64,000 nucleotides of DNA from Halorientalis marina (GTDB taxonomy: Archaea > Halobacteriota > Halobacteria > Halobacteriales > Haloarculaceae): assembly GCF_023028345.1 (NCBI RefSeq), contig NZ_CP095487.1, positions 1 through 64,000 on the forward strand, written 5' to 3'. Positions 9,078 through 16,807 of the stretch are shown in pieces. The notes beneath the pieces are model-generated. The model was not told where the DNA came from. It saw only the letters and a list, made by a program, of their open reading frames with translations, and did not search any database. A program made the translations under genes and the position numbers. Each line of letters starts with the position of its first letter. Position 1 is the stretch's first letter.

Positions 9078-9317
9078 ATGAGCGAACCACTGACCACGAC
9101 ACTCCGACGACTCGACCTCGAAACGCGAATCCAGTACGGCCTGATGGGGCTGTTCGGGACGCTGTGCCTGCTCGCGGCGGTCGCGCCGCTCGAACTGCTC
9201 GTCAAGGCCGTACTCGTCGCCACGCTGTTCGGCTTCACCGCCGGCATCTGGGTCTCACATCTCGTCCAGATCGTCCAGCGGGCCGCCGATCGGCGGGCAC
9301 CGGAGGCGGCCCGATGA
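9078..9317 (+). CDS. small membrane protein, second of a trio
   Basis: A 79-residue protein with two predicted membrane helices (about residues 20-36 and 40-60) and a basic C-terminal tail (RRAPEAAR). ATG 9078 is preferred because the upstream in-frame extension is not hydrophobic and overlaps the spacer. The stop overlaps the next ATG by 4 nt (ATGA). I do not recognise the function. Its size and topology resemble those of the flanking small proteins, which suggests a small multi-subunit membrane assembly (inference). Confidence 0.7.
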   Translation: MSEPLTTTLRRLDLETRIQYGLMGLFGTLCLLAAVAPLELLVKAVLVATLFGFTAGIWVSHLVQIVQRAADRRAPEAAR

Positions 9318-9586
9318 GCGCCGACGCCGTCGAGGACGAACCACAGCCCTCGCCCTTCCTCGCGGGCATCGAGTTCCTCACCGGCGAGGACCCCAGCGCG
9401 GGCTCGTTTCTGCTCGTCGTCGGGATCGTCACCTGCGTGTTCGTCGCCGTCTTCCAGTTCGCGCTCCCGGCGCCGATCTCGCTGCTGCTCACCGGCCTCG
9501 TCCTGGTCGTCGCCGTCATCAGTTTCATCATCGGCGCGATTCTCGACGCCCTCGGCTACTTCGACGCCCCATCGGGCGAGGCCTGA
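9314..9586 (+). CDS. small membrane protein, third of a trio
   Basis: A 90-residue protein with an acidic N-terminal 25 residues (DAVEDEPQPSPFLAG) and two strongly hydrophobic helices at about residues 37-54 and 58-80. Translation is coupled to the preceding gene by an ATGA overlap. No known family motif is seen. It ends the trio, and the next gene has its own promoter. Confidence 0.7.
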   Translation: MSADAVEDEPQPSPFLAGIEFLTGEDPSAGSFLLVVGIVTCVFVAVFQFALPAPISLLLTGLVLVVAVISFIIGAILDALGYFDAPSGEA

Positions 9587-9646
9587 ACCGAGTCGCTGAC
9601 GCCGAGACGGTCCCCGAGCGGCGGCCGGTGGGACGCGAGGGGTACG

Positions 9647-9655
9647 CTATTTTTG
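9647..9655 (+). promoter_or_regulatory. TATA-like box before the lipoprotein gene
   Basis: CTATTTTTG is centred about 25 bp upstream of ATG 9676. The spacing fits a leaderless transcript and supports that start over an upstream in-frame GTG at 9628. Confidence 0.5.
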
Positions 9656-9675
9656 TTGCCCGTGGAACGCGACCC

Positions 9676-10407
9676 ATGGACGCGACTGTGAGCCTGTCCC
9701 GGCGGCGACTGCTCGCCAGCCAGTCGAGTCTCCTCGCGCTCGCTGCCCTGGCCGGGTGTGGCGGCGAAAGCGGGGACGCTACCGGCGACGACCCGACGAC
9801 CGACGACACGGCGACGGGAGAGCGGACGGAGCCCGACACGGCCGCGGACGCGGACACCAGCGACGGACGGACAACCACCGAAGAGGATACCGGCGACGGA
9901 CGGGCAACCACTGGGGAGGACACCGGCGACGGAGCGACGACCGCGGCGGAAACCGAGGGTGCTGCCGAGACCGCCGACCCCACTCCGGGCACGCCGGACA
10001 CAGCCACCGCGACCGACGGGGGGACCGACGACGGCGGCCTCGACCTCCGTGAGGCCAACGTCGTCGGCGTCGCCGTCGAGGGCGGCAACGGGACGTACAC
10101 CGTCGACGTGGCGCTGCACCACGACGACGACGGCGAGGACGGCTACGCGAACTGGTGGCAGGTCGAACGACTGGACGGGACACAGCTCGGCCGCCGCGAA
10201 CTGCTCCACCCCCACTCCCAGCAGCCGTTCACGCGGTCGGAGACCATCGAGATCCCCGACGGCGTCGGCTGCGTCGTCGTCCGCGGCCACGACCAGACCC
10301 ACGGCTACGGCGGGGTGGCGGTCCTGCTCGACATCGCGTCGGGGGCGACACGGTCGGTGGACCAGGGACCCGAGCCCCAGTCCTTCGACGCGAGTGACTG
10401 TCCGTAA
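9676..10407 (+). CDS. TAT-secreted lipoprotein with Thr/Asp-rich stalk
   Basis: A 243-residue exported protein. The N-terminus has a twin-arginine motif (SRRRLLAS), a hydrophobic core and a lipobox (LAGC), so it should be a TAT-exported lipoprotein. About residues 36-115 form a low-complexity Thr/Asp/Glu/Gly linker typical of haloarchaeal surface anchors. The C-terminal 120 residues form a compact domain (VVGVAVEGGNGTYTVDVALHH) that looks like a beta-sandwich. I do not recognise a specific function. Confidence 0.8.
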   Translation: MDATVSLSRRRLLASQSSLLALAALAGCGGESGDATGDDPTTDDTATGERTEPDTAADADTSDGRTTTEEDTGDGRATTGEDTGDGATTAAETEGAAETADPTPGTPDTATATDGGTDDGGLDLREANVVGVAVEGGNGTYTVDVALHHDDDGEDGYANWWQVERLDGTQLGRRELLHPHSQQPFTRSETIEIPDGVGCVVVRGHDQTHGYGGVAVLLDIASGATRSVDQGPEPQSFDASDCP

Positions 10408-10491
10408 TAGTCGGCCGGGGCTGAGGACTCGACCCGGAGCGGGGACTCGACCGGGACGGCCATCAGCGACCGGCCGGTGCTTCCGGACCGC

Positions 10492-11562
10492 TCACAGCAG
10501 GTTCGGGAGATAGATTTCGATCACCATGAACAGTATCGGGAGGAAAATCGAGCCCGCCAGCCTGGTCAGGATGCTCAGCTGCAGCGGATACAGGCTCACC
10601 GAACTGTAGTTGTCGTAGTTCCGCTGGACGCGCTGCAGTTCGAGTCGCTTGTTCAGTTCGGAAATCTCGTCGCGGTCGGGCCCCTCGATCTCACGTTCGA
10701 TTTCGGCGTACTGTTGCCGGAGGTCGTCGAGGACCGCGTCGCGGTACTCCCCTGCCCGCCGGTTGACGATGGCCGTGGGGTACACGAACGATAGCAGGAT
10801 GATGAGGACGTACAGCCCCGTGAATCCGAAGATGACCGTCGACGCGCCGCCCGCCGAGGAGAAGTAAAACAGCAGTGGGAGAAAGAGCGACCCCGAGGAG
10901 AAAAGCAGCGTGGTCCGGATCGAGACGTAACCGACGGTGCTGAGCCCGCCCAGGCCGTCCGGATGGAGCGGGTCGATCTCGAGGTCGTACTCCGTCACCT
11001 CACGGACGAGGAGGAGCGTCATCACCGGCCCGACGAACCCGTGGCTGAGAACGGCCCCGACGTAGACGGCGTAGGCGTACGTCGTCCACAGGAAGACGGC
11101 TCCCCCAGCGGCCATCCCCTGACTCTGGAGGACTGGCTCGCTCACGTAGATGATGGCGACGGCGGCCGCGGCCCAGAACAGCGACACGGAGAGGCGGTGC
11201 GTCCCGAAAAACCGGTTGTACTTCTCCGCGAGCGCGTGGCGCTCGTCGGGGTCGGACACCAGTTCCGAGAGGTGTGCGAAAAATTCGGGGAGTACCCGTT
11301 CGTCGTAGTACCAGATGAGGAAGGGGGCGAGGTTCACCCAGAGCAGGCCCAGTGCCGAGGGATACAGGAAAGACAGCGCCAGCGTGTCCCAGTAGAGGAC
11401 GGTGTAAATCCCGGCCAGTACGTTCCACGGCATACTGAACTCGAGGATGCTGACGAGTAGCGGGTGTTCGATGCCGAGGAACCCGTTCTCGATCTGTCCG
11501 CTCACCCAGTGGGAGTCGTAGTCGTAGTCGTCGTACATTGGTGGTTCGGAGAGCGATGTCAC
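10492..11562 (-). CDS. multi-pass membrane protein of unknown function
   Basis: A 356-residue protein with about seven hydrophobic segments: near residues 45-65 and 70-90, then several between 125 and 260, and one at the extreme C-terminus (SIFLPILFMVIEIYLPNLL). A charged, helical, probably coiled-coil region lies at about residues 270-320 (DDLRQQYAEIEREIEG, ISELNKRLELQRVQRN). This is not a transporter family I recognise. The coiled coil between membrane parts suggests oligomerisation or a sensory role (inference). ATG 11562 is used; an in-frame ATG at 11538 precedes an unusual Asp/Tyr-rich N-terminus. Confidence 0.75.
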   Translation of the reverse strand: MTSLSEPPMYDDYDYDSHWVSGQIENGFLGIEHPLLVSILEFSMPWNVLAGIYTVLYWDTLALSFLYPSALGLLWVNLAPFLIWYYDERVLPEFFAHLSELVSDPDERHALAEKYNRFFGTHRLSVSLFWAAAAVAIIYVSEPVLQSQGMAAGGAVFLWTTYAYAVYVGAVLSHGFVGPVMTLLLVREVTEYDLEIDPLHPDGLGGLSTVGYVSIRTTLLFSSGSLFLPLLFYFSSAGGASTVIFGFTGLYVLIILLSFVYPTAIVNRRAGEYRDAVLDDLRQQYAEIEREIEGPDRDEISELNKRLELQRVQRNYDNYSSVSLYPLQLSILTRLAGSIFLPILFMVIEIYLPNLL

Positions 11563-11651
11563 CGCGTGGCGCTCACGGGACGCCGAACGGCGGGGCCGCG
11601 GGGGGAGTTCGTCCCGGAAGCGATGGACGGCGAGTCGTGAATAGAGGGTTC

Positions 11652-11665
11652 AACAGCACGCTGTT
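11652..11665. repeat. perfect inverted repeat
   Basis: AACAGC and GCTGTT arms are separated by 2 nt in the gap between two minus-strand genes. This could be a dyad operator for the membrane-protein gene starting at 11562 or a short terminator for the gene ending at 11700. No T-tract follows, so an operator is slightly more likely. Confidence 0.35.
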
Positions 11666-11699
11666 AACGGTTTGCCCGTTTCGGTTCCGTGAACCGCAG

Positions 11700-12242
11700 T
11701 CACTCCTGCCAGCGACGGCGCACCCGCTCGACGCCGTCGACGTCGCGAATCACGTCGGCGACGGCCGCGGGGACGTCGTCGGTCCAGTCCCGGCCGTCGG
11801 CCATCCGCTCGCGGATGTCGGTCCCGCTGACCGTCCGCGTTCCCTGCTTCGTCACGACCGTCCGGTCGTGCTCGCGCAGGCGGTCGGCTTTCACCTCGTG
11901 CCAGTCCTCGAGGACGTTGACGTAGTGGTGTGCGTCCGTCGGGGCGTAGTCGTCCCAGAGGTCGGGGCGATTGATGGGGAACGGCATGATTTCCACGGGC
12001 ACCCCGAAGTCGGCGGCACCGACGGCGGCGCGGATCATCCGGTGGCGCTCGTGGTAGCGGAAGGGGTTGTGCTGGGATTCGTGGCGCTTCGGGTCCGCGG
12101 TTTCTTCGGTGACGTGCGAGGGGTCGGCGTTCGTGATACCGACCACGAGGCGGTCGCACTCGTCGGCCGCCCAGGCGGCGTAGGAGAGGTGTTCGTCGTG
12201 GAACGGCTGAAAGCGACCGTGGACGTGCCCGAGGCGGGTCAC
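11700..12242 (-). CDS. NMNAT-like nucleotidyltransferase
   Basis: A 180-residue cytidylyltransferase-fold protein resembling archaeal nicotinamide-nucleotide adenylyltransferase (NadM, about 170-180 residues). It has the N-terminal GRFQPFH motif and a C-terminal signature VSGTDIRERM. The catalytic HxGH motif reads HDEH, so the conserved Gly is Glu. It is the last gene of a four-gene operon, with its ATG overlapping the SelD-like stop by 4 nt. Such an embedded location is unusual for a housekeeping NadM. It may adenylylate or cytidylylate another phosphorylated metabolite (inference). Fold confidence is high and substrate confidence is low. Confidence 0.8.
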   Translation of the reverse strand: MTRLGHVHGRFQPFHDEHLSYAAWAADECDRLVVGITNADPSHVTEETADPKRHESQHNPFRYHERHRMIRAAVGAADFGVPVEIMPFPINRPDLWDDYAPTDAHHYVNVLEDWHEVKADRLREHDRTVVTKQGTRTVSGTDIRERMADGRDWTDDVPAAVADVIRDVDGVERVRRRWQE

Positions 12243-13561
12243 GGCGGTTCACCCCGGCGGATGGCCCACTCGGCGTAGGGCGCGAGCAGTTCGTCGTCGG
12301 CGACGGAGAGCCGGCGGTCGTCGCCGGGGCGAATCTCGCCGACGGTACTCGGATCGGGGCCGTCGAGTGCGGCCAGTCGCGCCGTCACGGACTCGAGGAC
12401 CGCCGGGCGGCCGACGACGGCCAGCGGGCCGTTGGTCTCGACGGTCACGTCGGGGACGCGCCAGTCGTCGCGGGCGGCGTCCAGCGTCGCCCGGTCGAAC
12501 AGCGGGAGGTCGGTGAGGTGAACGCGGTACCCGGCGCGGGCGACGAGGTCGGCGACGCCGCCCACGCCAGGGCCGGACACGTCGGTGACGGCCGCGACGT
12601 GGCGCTCCGGGTCGAACGACTCGTCGCCGGCCGGCCGGAACGGGGCGAGCGCGCGGGCCACCGGCCGGTGGTCGGCGGTGAGGGCAGTGGCTGCTTCCCG
12701 TCGCGTGGCCTCGTCGCCGGTGGCGAGCGCGTGGCTGTAGCAGGCGAGCGCGCCGAACGGTCGCGTGGCGAGCACGGCCATGCCCGCTTCGAGTGCGCCG
12801 GGTCGGACGGCGGGGGCACGGGGCGTCGTCGCGGTGGCGGTAGCCCCGAACAGCCACCCCTCGCCGTCGTGGCCCACGACCGCCGCGGGCCGGACGGCCG
12901 CGTCGGTCCCCGCGCGATACCAGTCGCGGACGGGCCCGGGGGCCGGCGCCGCGTCGGCGGGCGCAGCGACGAGCGGGCGAACGGTCCGGTCGTCGGTCCC
13001 GCCGGCGGCGTAGCAGTCGTTGAGCGCGTGCGCGGCGGCGACGCCCGCCTGCTGAACCGGGTCCATGTCCGGGAAGGCATGGACCACGTCGACGTTCGCG
13101 ACGCGGTAGCCCGGCCGGCGCTCGCCCGCCGGGACGAGGTGTTCGAACCACTGGCGGGCGGTCGTCGCATCGGCGATCTGGACGGCGTGGCCCTTCCCGA
13201 GGACGACCCGAGCGTCGGCCGCTCCGAGCGCGGCGTAGGCGTCACCCACACGCGTTGCGAACGTCTCCGGGTCGGCACCGAGCACGCGGTCGGCGAACGT
13301 CGCCGCGAGCGTCCACGTCGCCGGCGCAGTCGTCGGCTCGACGGGTGCCGGCCGCCCGCCGAGGGCGCACTCGTCGGTCCGGCGACGCAGGTCGGTCGTG
13401 TTCGGCAGGAGCGTCGCGTCCGGGAGGTCCGGGAGCGAGACGCCGCTCGCGCGGAGCCGGGGTCGCATCCGCTCGCGAGCGGGCAACACGACCCGGTCGA
13501 GGGGCGTCTTCCCGGCACAGCCACACACGTGGGCAAGGGCGTCGATGCGTGCGTCCGTCAT
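12239..13561 (-). CDS. SelD-like (selenophosphate synthetase-related) protein
   Basis: A 440-residue member of the PurM/SelD/HypE ATP-binding superfamily. The N-terminal CGCAGK aligns with the SelD GCxxK active site, giving Cys15 and Lys18. Further SelD-like elements are AHALNDCYAAGG (about residues 177-188), GMAVLATRPFG, and VTDVSGPGVGGVADL. The span between Lys18 and the NDxYAxGG motif is about 155 residues, against about 70 in typical SelD, so there is an insertion. The gene overlaps both neighbours by 4 nt. Known: haloarchaea generally lack the selenocysteine machinery, and orphan SelD has been linked to selenium-dependent Mo hydroxylases. A different phosphotransfer substrate is also possible. 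Confidence 0.75.
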   Translation of the reverse strand: MTDARIDALAHVCGCAGKTPLDRVVLPARERMRPRLRASGVSLPDLPDATLLPNTTDLRRRTDECALGGRPAPVEPTTAPATWTLAATFADRVLGADPETFATRVGDAYAALGAADARVVLGKGHAVQIADATTARQWFEHLVPAGERRPGYRVANVDVVHAFPDMDPVQQAGVAAAHALNDCYAAGGTDDRTVRPLVAAPADAAPAPGPVRDWYRAGTDAAVRPAAVVGHDGEGWLFGATATATTPRAPAVRPGALEAGMAVLATRPFGALACYSHALATGDEATRREAATALTADHRPVARALAPFRPAGDESFDPERHVAAVTDVSGPGVGGVADLVARAGYRVHLTDLPLFDRATLDAARDDWRVPDVTVETNGPLAVVGRPAVLESVTARLAALDGPDPSTVGEIRPGDDRRLSVADDELLAPYAEWAIRRGEPP

Positions 13562-14841
13562 GGGCCTCTGGACAGGGGTGTGAGCGACTGGTTCGGGTAG
13601 TCGCGGTTCGCCGGCGAGCGACGGAGGCCGTCGAGCAGGACCCGGTCGGCGGCGGCGCGGCTCAAGCGGAGGCAGTCACGCCCCCGAACTCGACCGAGGC
13701 CGCCCGTCGCCGCGGGCCGCTCGCCGACCGCCGACACGTCGTCGGTCCGGACGCCCTCAGCGACCATCGTCACCGGGACGGGTTCGCCGGAGTGGACCAC
13801 GTCCTCCGTGCTCGGCGTGGTGTGGTCGGCGGTGACGACGGTCACGAGGTCGTCGGCGGCGAGCGCGCGGTCGACGACCGGCGCCAGCGTCTCGTCGATG
13901 GCCGCGATCTCGTCGCGCTTGGCCGCCGGACCGGCCGCGTGGGACACCTCGTCCGGCTCCGGGTAGTGGACGTGAACGAACTCGTAGTCGTCGACGGCGT
14001 CGGCGATAGCGTCCGGTCGCGCCGCGTACTGGTCCGGCGGCGTGCGCACGGCCATACCCAGCGTCTCGGCGAGGCCGGCCAGCACCGGCTTGGCCGTGAG
14101 ACTGCACGCCCGGAGGCCGTGGCGAGTCTCGAACGACTCGGGCGGCCCGGGTGCGCCGGCCCACTTCGACAGCACCACGTCGACGGGTTCGGCGTCGAGC
14201 CGGTCGGCCGTCCAGCGCGTGTACGCCGCCAGCGCCTCGGCAGTTCTCGCGGCCGCAGCCGGCGCTGACGCCGCATCGAGCGGCCGCGGGTCGAGGACCG
14301 GCGCCGGAACCTCGAAGGGGTCCACGTCGGTCACGGCAGGGCTGAGCGGCCGGTCGGGGTCGGTCGGTTCGAGGACGACGATGCCGCGGTTCTTCCAGGT
14401 GTACGTGAACGACACCGTCGCCGCGTCGGTCTCGAAGTCGGCGACGCGTTCGGCGGTGCGCTCGTAGTCCGCGGCGTCCGCATCGAGGTGGCGGTCGCGG
14501 ACGGTCCAGCCCTCGGCCGTGGCGTCGGCGCGGGCGAAACTCGCGCTACAGGCCACGGCGCCCTCCGGGACGGGCACGTCCAGTCCGGTCGCTTCGAGGA
14601 CGCCCCGGCCGGGCACCTCGTCGTGGTCGTAGCCGAACAGCAGGGTGTGCGCGCGGTCGCTGGAGAGCGGCGTGCCCGGCCGGCTCACGTCCATCGTGCC
14701 GTTGGTGCCGGCGGCCGCGAGGCGGTCGAGGTTCGGCGTGGCCGCGGCTTCGAGCGGCGTCTGCCCGTCGAGTGCCGGTGCCGGGCGGTCCGCGACGCCG
14801 TCGAGGACGAGCCAGCAGATCGTCCGGTCTTTCCCGCGCAT
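13558..14841 (-). CDS. ApgM-type phosphoglycerate mutase-like protein
   Basis: A 427-residue alkaline-phosphatase-superfamily protein of the archaeal 2,3-bisphosphoglycerate-independent phosphoglycerate mutase group. Matching segments are LVLDGVADRP, TPLEAAATPNLDRLAAAG, a SDRAH segment at the usual nucleophile-Ser site, VHVHYPEPDEVSHAAG, VVTADHTTPS and HSGEPVPV. The metal-ligand Asp and His residues appear intact. It starts 1 nt after the acyl-CoA dehydrogenase stop and overlaps the SelD-like gene by 4 nt. It may not be the housekeeping mutase, since its operon partners are not glycolytic; a phosphonate- or phosphoglycerate-like substrate is possible. Confidence 0.82.
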   Translation of the reverse strand: MRGKDRTICWLVLDGVADRPAPALDGQTPLEAAATPNLDRLAAAGTNGTMDVSRPGTPLSSDRAHTLLFGYDHDEVPGRGVLEATGLDVPVPEGAVACSASFARADATAEGWTVRDRHLDADAADYERTAERVADFETDAATVSFTYTWKNRGIVVLEPTDPDRPLSPAVTDVDPFEVPAPVLDPRPLDAASAPAAAARTAEALAAYTRWTADRLDAEPVDVVLSKWAGAPGPPESFETRHGLRACSLTAKPVLAGLAETLGMAVRTPPDQYAARPDAIADAVDDYEFVHVHYPEPDEVSHAAGPAAKRDEIAAIDETLAPVVDRALAADDLVTVVTADHTTPSTEDVVHSGEPVPVTMVAEGVRTDDVSAVGERPAATGGLGRVRGRDCLRLSRAAADRVLLDGLRRSPANRDYPNQSLTPLSRGP

Positions 14842-14842
14842 C

Positions 14843-16102
14843 TCACTCGGTGAGGCCGAGCGTCTCCGCGATGGTTCGCTTCTGGATTTCGGTCGCTCCC
14901 GCCGGGATGCGGAGGTTGCGCGCGACGCGGAACACCCGCTCGACGCCGCCCTCGCGCATCAGCCCATGCCCGCCCAGCGTCTGGATCGCCCGGTCGGCCC
15001 ACTCGAACAGGTGGTTCTCGGAGTAGTACTTCAGCTGGCACATCTTCCGGCGGACGTGCTGGGGCTGGTCCAGCCGCGTCAGGTCACTCGACGAGTCGAT
15101 GTCCCCCAGCACCGACAGCGCCATGTCCCGGACCGCCCGGAGTTCCGTCGCCGTGTCGACGATGGGGAACGAGACGGCCTGGTTCGTCCCGATTGGCTCG
15201 CCGAAGGTCTCCCGGTCTTTGGCGTGGGTGAGCATCTTGTCCAGGAGGTACCGCCCCATCCCCACGCACATCCCGGGGCGATTGACCCGCCGCCAGTTGA
15301 TCCAGCCGAGTGCGAGTGGGAGGCCGTCGCCGATCTCGCCGACCATCTGGTCGTCGTGGACGCGGCAGTTCTCCAGTTTCAGGTCGGCGGTGATGCCGTC
15401 CATCATGATGTTCTGGTTTATCGACCCCACCTCGAAGCCGGGGTTGTCGGTGTCGACGAGGAACATCGCCATCCCGCCGATGCCGTCGGCCTGGTCCGTC
15501 TTCGCCAGTATCTGGGCCGTGTCCGCGAACACGGCGTTGGTGATGTAGCCCTTCCGGCCGTTGATTACCCACTCGTCGCCGTCCTTCGTCGCCGTCGTCT
15601 CGATGTTCGGGATGTCCGAGCCGGCCTCGGGTTCGGTGATCCCGATACAGGCCGTCTCCCGGCCCTCGACGAGCGGGTCCAGCCACTCCGCCCGCTGGTC
15701 CTCGTCGAGATTCGCGAGGATGGGTGCCGGTCCCTCCGTCCAGGCCATCATCGCCCGCGTGAGCCCGGAGCCGTGGCCCGTCCCGTACCGGAAAATCTCC
15801 TCCTGAACGTAGAAGTGCTCCCGCTGTGAGAGGCCGCCGCCACCGACCGATTCGGGCATGTGCAGGGCGTACAGCCCCTCCTCGCCCGCGCGCCGACGCA
15901 CCTGGGATTGGAGTTCGTGGACCTCGTCCAGCATCCGCTCGTTCTCGTCGAGGTACGCCATCGGCCCGCCGAGCAGTTCCTGATTGTCGTCCTCCAGGGG
16001 CTCGATTTCCGTCTCGATGAACGCGTGGACGCGGTCGATGAGCGGCTGGATGTCGTCGGGGACCGCGAACTCCGCTGCCATCGCCTCGTGGGTGGGTGAC
16101 AT
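14843..16102 (-). CDS. acyl-CoA dehydrogenase
   Basis: A 419-residue flavoprotein with the acyl-CoA dehydrogenase layout. Signatures are CIGITEPEAGSDI (flavin and substrate loop), GRKGYITNAVFAD, RETFGEPIGTNQAV, QTLGGHGLMREGGVERVFR and RIPAGATEIQKRTIAE. ATG 16102 is preferred over the longer frame because a TATA-like box lies inside the extension, about 27 bp before this ATG. It is the first gene of a tightly packed operon with the ApgM-, SelD- and NMNAT-like genes. It could act in acyl-CoA oxidation generally, or on an intermediate of that operon's pathway. Confidence 0.92.
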   Translation of the reverse strand: MSPTHEAMAAEFAVPDDIQPLIDRVHAFIETEIEPLEDDNQELLGGPMAYLDENERMLDEVHELQSQVRRRAGEEGLYALHMPESVGGGGLSQREHFYVQEEIFRYGTGHGSGLTRAMMAWTEGPAPILANLDEDQRAEWLDPLVEGRETACIGITEPEAGSDIPNIETTATKDGDEWVINGRKGYITNAVFADTAQILAKTDQADGIGGMAMFLVDTDNPGFEVGSINQNIMMDGITADLKLENCRVHDDQMVGEIGDGLPLALGWINWRRVNRPGMCVGMGRYLLDKMLTHAKDRETFGEPIGTNQAVSFPIVDTATELRAVRDMALSVLGDIDSSSDLTRLDQPQHVRRKMCQLKYYSENHLFEWADRAIQTLGGHGLMREGGVERVFRVARNLRIPAGATEIQKRTIAETLGLTE

Positions 16103-16125
16103 GGTGTGCCAAGAGAACACACGAC

Positions 16126-16134
16126 GAAATAAAT
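16126..16134 (-). promoter_or_regulatory. TATA-like box for the acyl-CoA dehydrogenase operon
   Basis: On the minus strand this reads ATTTATTTC, centred about 28 bp upstream of ATG 16102. It fits a leaderless start for the four-gene operon 16102-11700. Confidence 0.6.
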
Positions 16135-16210
16135 CCACGGGCGGCTCCGCGATCTGTCACCCGAAAGAACGGTGTCGCCGCGACGCGGGCGAACGTCGCT
16201 CCGGGTCCCG

Positions 16211-16555
16211 TCAGTGGAACCCGATGTCCGCGGGGTCGGGCTCGCGGTCGAGCGTGACTTCGAGGATGCCGTTGTTGAAGCTCGCCTCGACGGACCCCTC
16301 GTCGACGTAGGCCGGCAGGTCGACGCGTTTGACCATCGGGCGCGGCTTGCGTGCGACGGCGATGGCGAGGATTCGGCCGTCACACTGGATGTCGATCTCG
16401 TCTTTGCTGGCGTCGGGGATATCGGCGACGACGCGGAGTTCGTCGTCGTACTCGTGGACGTCGACCGGTTCCGTCTCGTCGCCGGCCATCCCGGGCAGCA
16501 GTTCGTCGAAGATGTCACCGAACGAGTCCTCGTCGTCGTCCGAGTTCCGTCTCAT
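16211..16555 (-). CDS. Hsp20/alpha-crystallin family small heat-shock protein
   Basis: A 114-residue small heat-shock protein. A short acidic N-terminus precedes an alpha-crystallin domain from about residue 28: DVHEYDDELRVVADIPDASK, the strand VKRVDLPAYVD, and FNNGILEVTLDR, which holds the conserved G-I-L-E-V core. Known: such proteins form oligomeric ATP-independent holdases. ATG 16555 directly follows a TATATAAA stretch, closer than the usual TATA spacing, so the exact start or promoter is uncertain. It is divergent from the repeat-protein gene at 16808. Confidence 0.87.
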   Translation of the reverse strand: MRRNSDDDEDSFGDIFDELLPGMAGDETEPVDVHEYDDELRVVADIPDASKDEIDIQCDGRILAIAVARKPRPMVKRVDLPAYVDEGSVEASFNNGILEVTLDREPDPADIGFH

Positions 16556-16724
16556 CGCTTTATATACGGTATTTGTGCGGATAAGCCTTCTGTGCAGGGC
16601 CGCCGGCCGTGCCGGACCGTGCCGACATCGACGGGACGTATCACGCCACGCTCGCTGGAGCCGGGACCCTCCCGCGCCCCCGGAATCCGTCTTTGCCAAG
16701 GTACTTGACTTACAGCGTGCTACG

Positions 16725-16733
16725 AATATATAC
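16725..16733 (+). promoter_or_regulatory. TATA-like box upstream of the repeat-protein gene
   Basis: AATATATAC lies about 75 bp upstream of ATG 16808. It is the only strong AT-rich element on this side of the divergent region and would give a leader of roughly 50 nt. Confidence 0.4.
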
Positions 16734-16807
16734 ATGCACTTTTTCACATCCAATGGGCGACGAACATCTATCGTAACGGCACTCTCCGGGCGGTTCCCGG
16801 GCGGGCT

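Noticed and set aside
12239..13561. Evidence of a selenocysteine-decoding system
   Set aside because: Apart from the SelD-like gene, nothing in the window looks like SelA, SelB, tRNA-Sec or a SECIS element, so no selenoprotein claim is made.
13558..14841. Calling the AlkP-fold gene the housekeeping phosphoglycerate mutase
   Set aside because: The motifs fit ApgM, but the operon partners are not glycolytic and other mutases may exist in the genome, so only a family-level name is given.
16556..16568. TATATAAA next to the Hsp20 start as its TATA box
   Set aside because: It ends only about 4 nt before the ATG, so transcription would start inside the gene. It may simply be AT-rich leader sequence, and I left the promoter unassigned.
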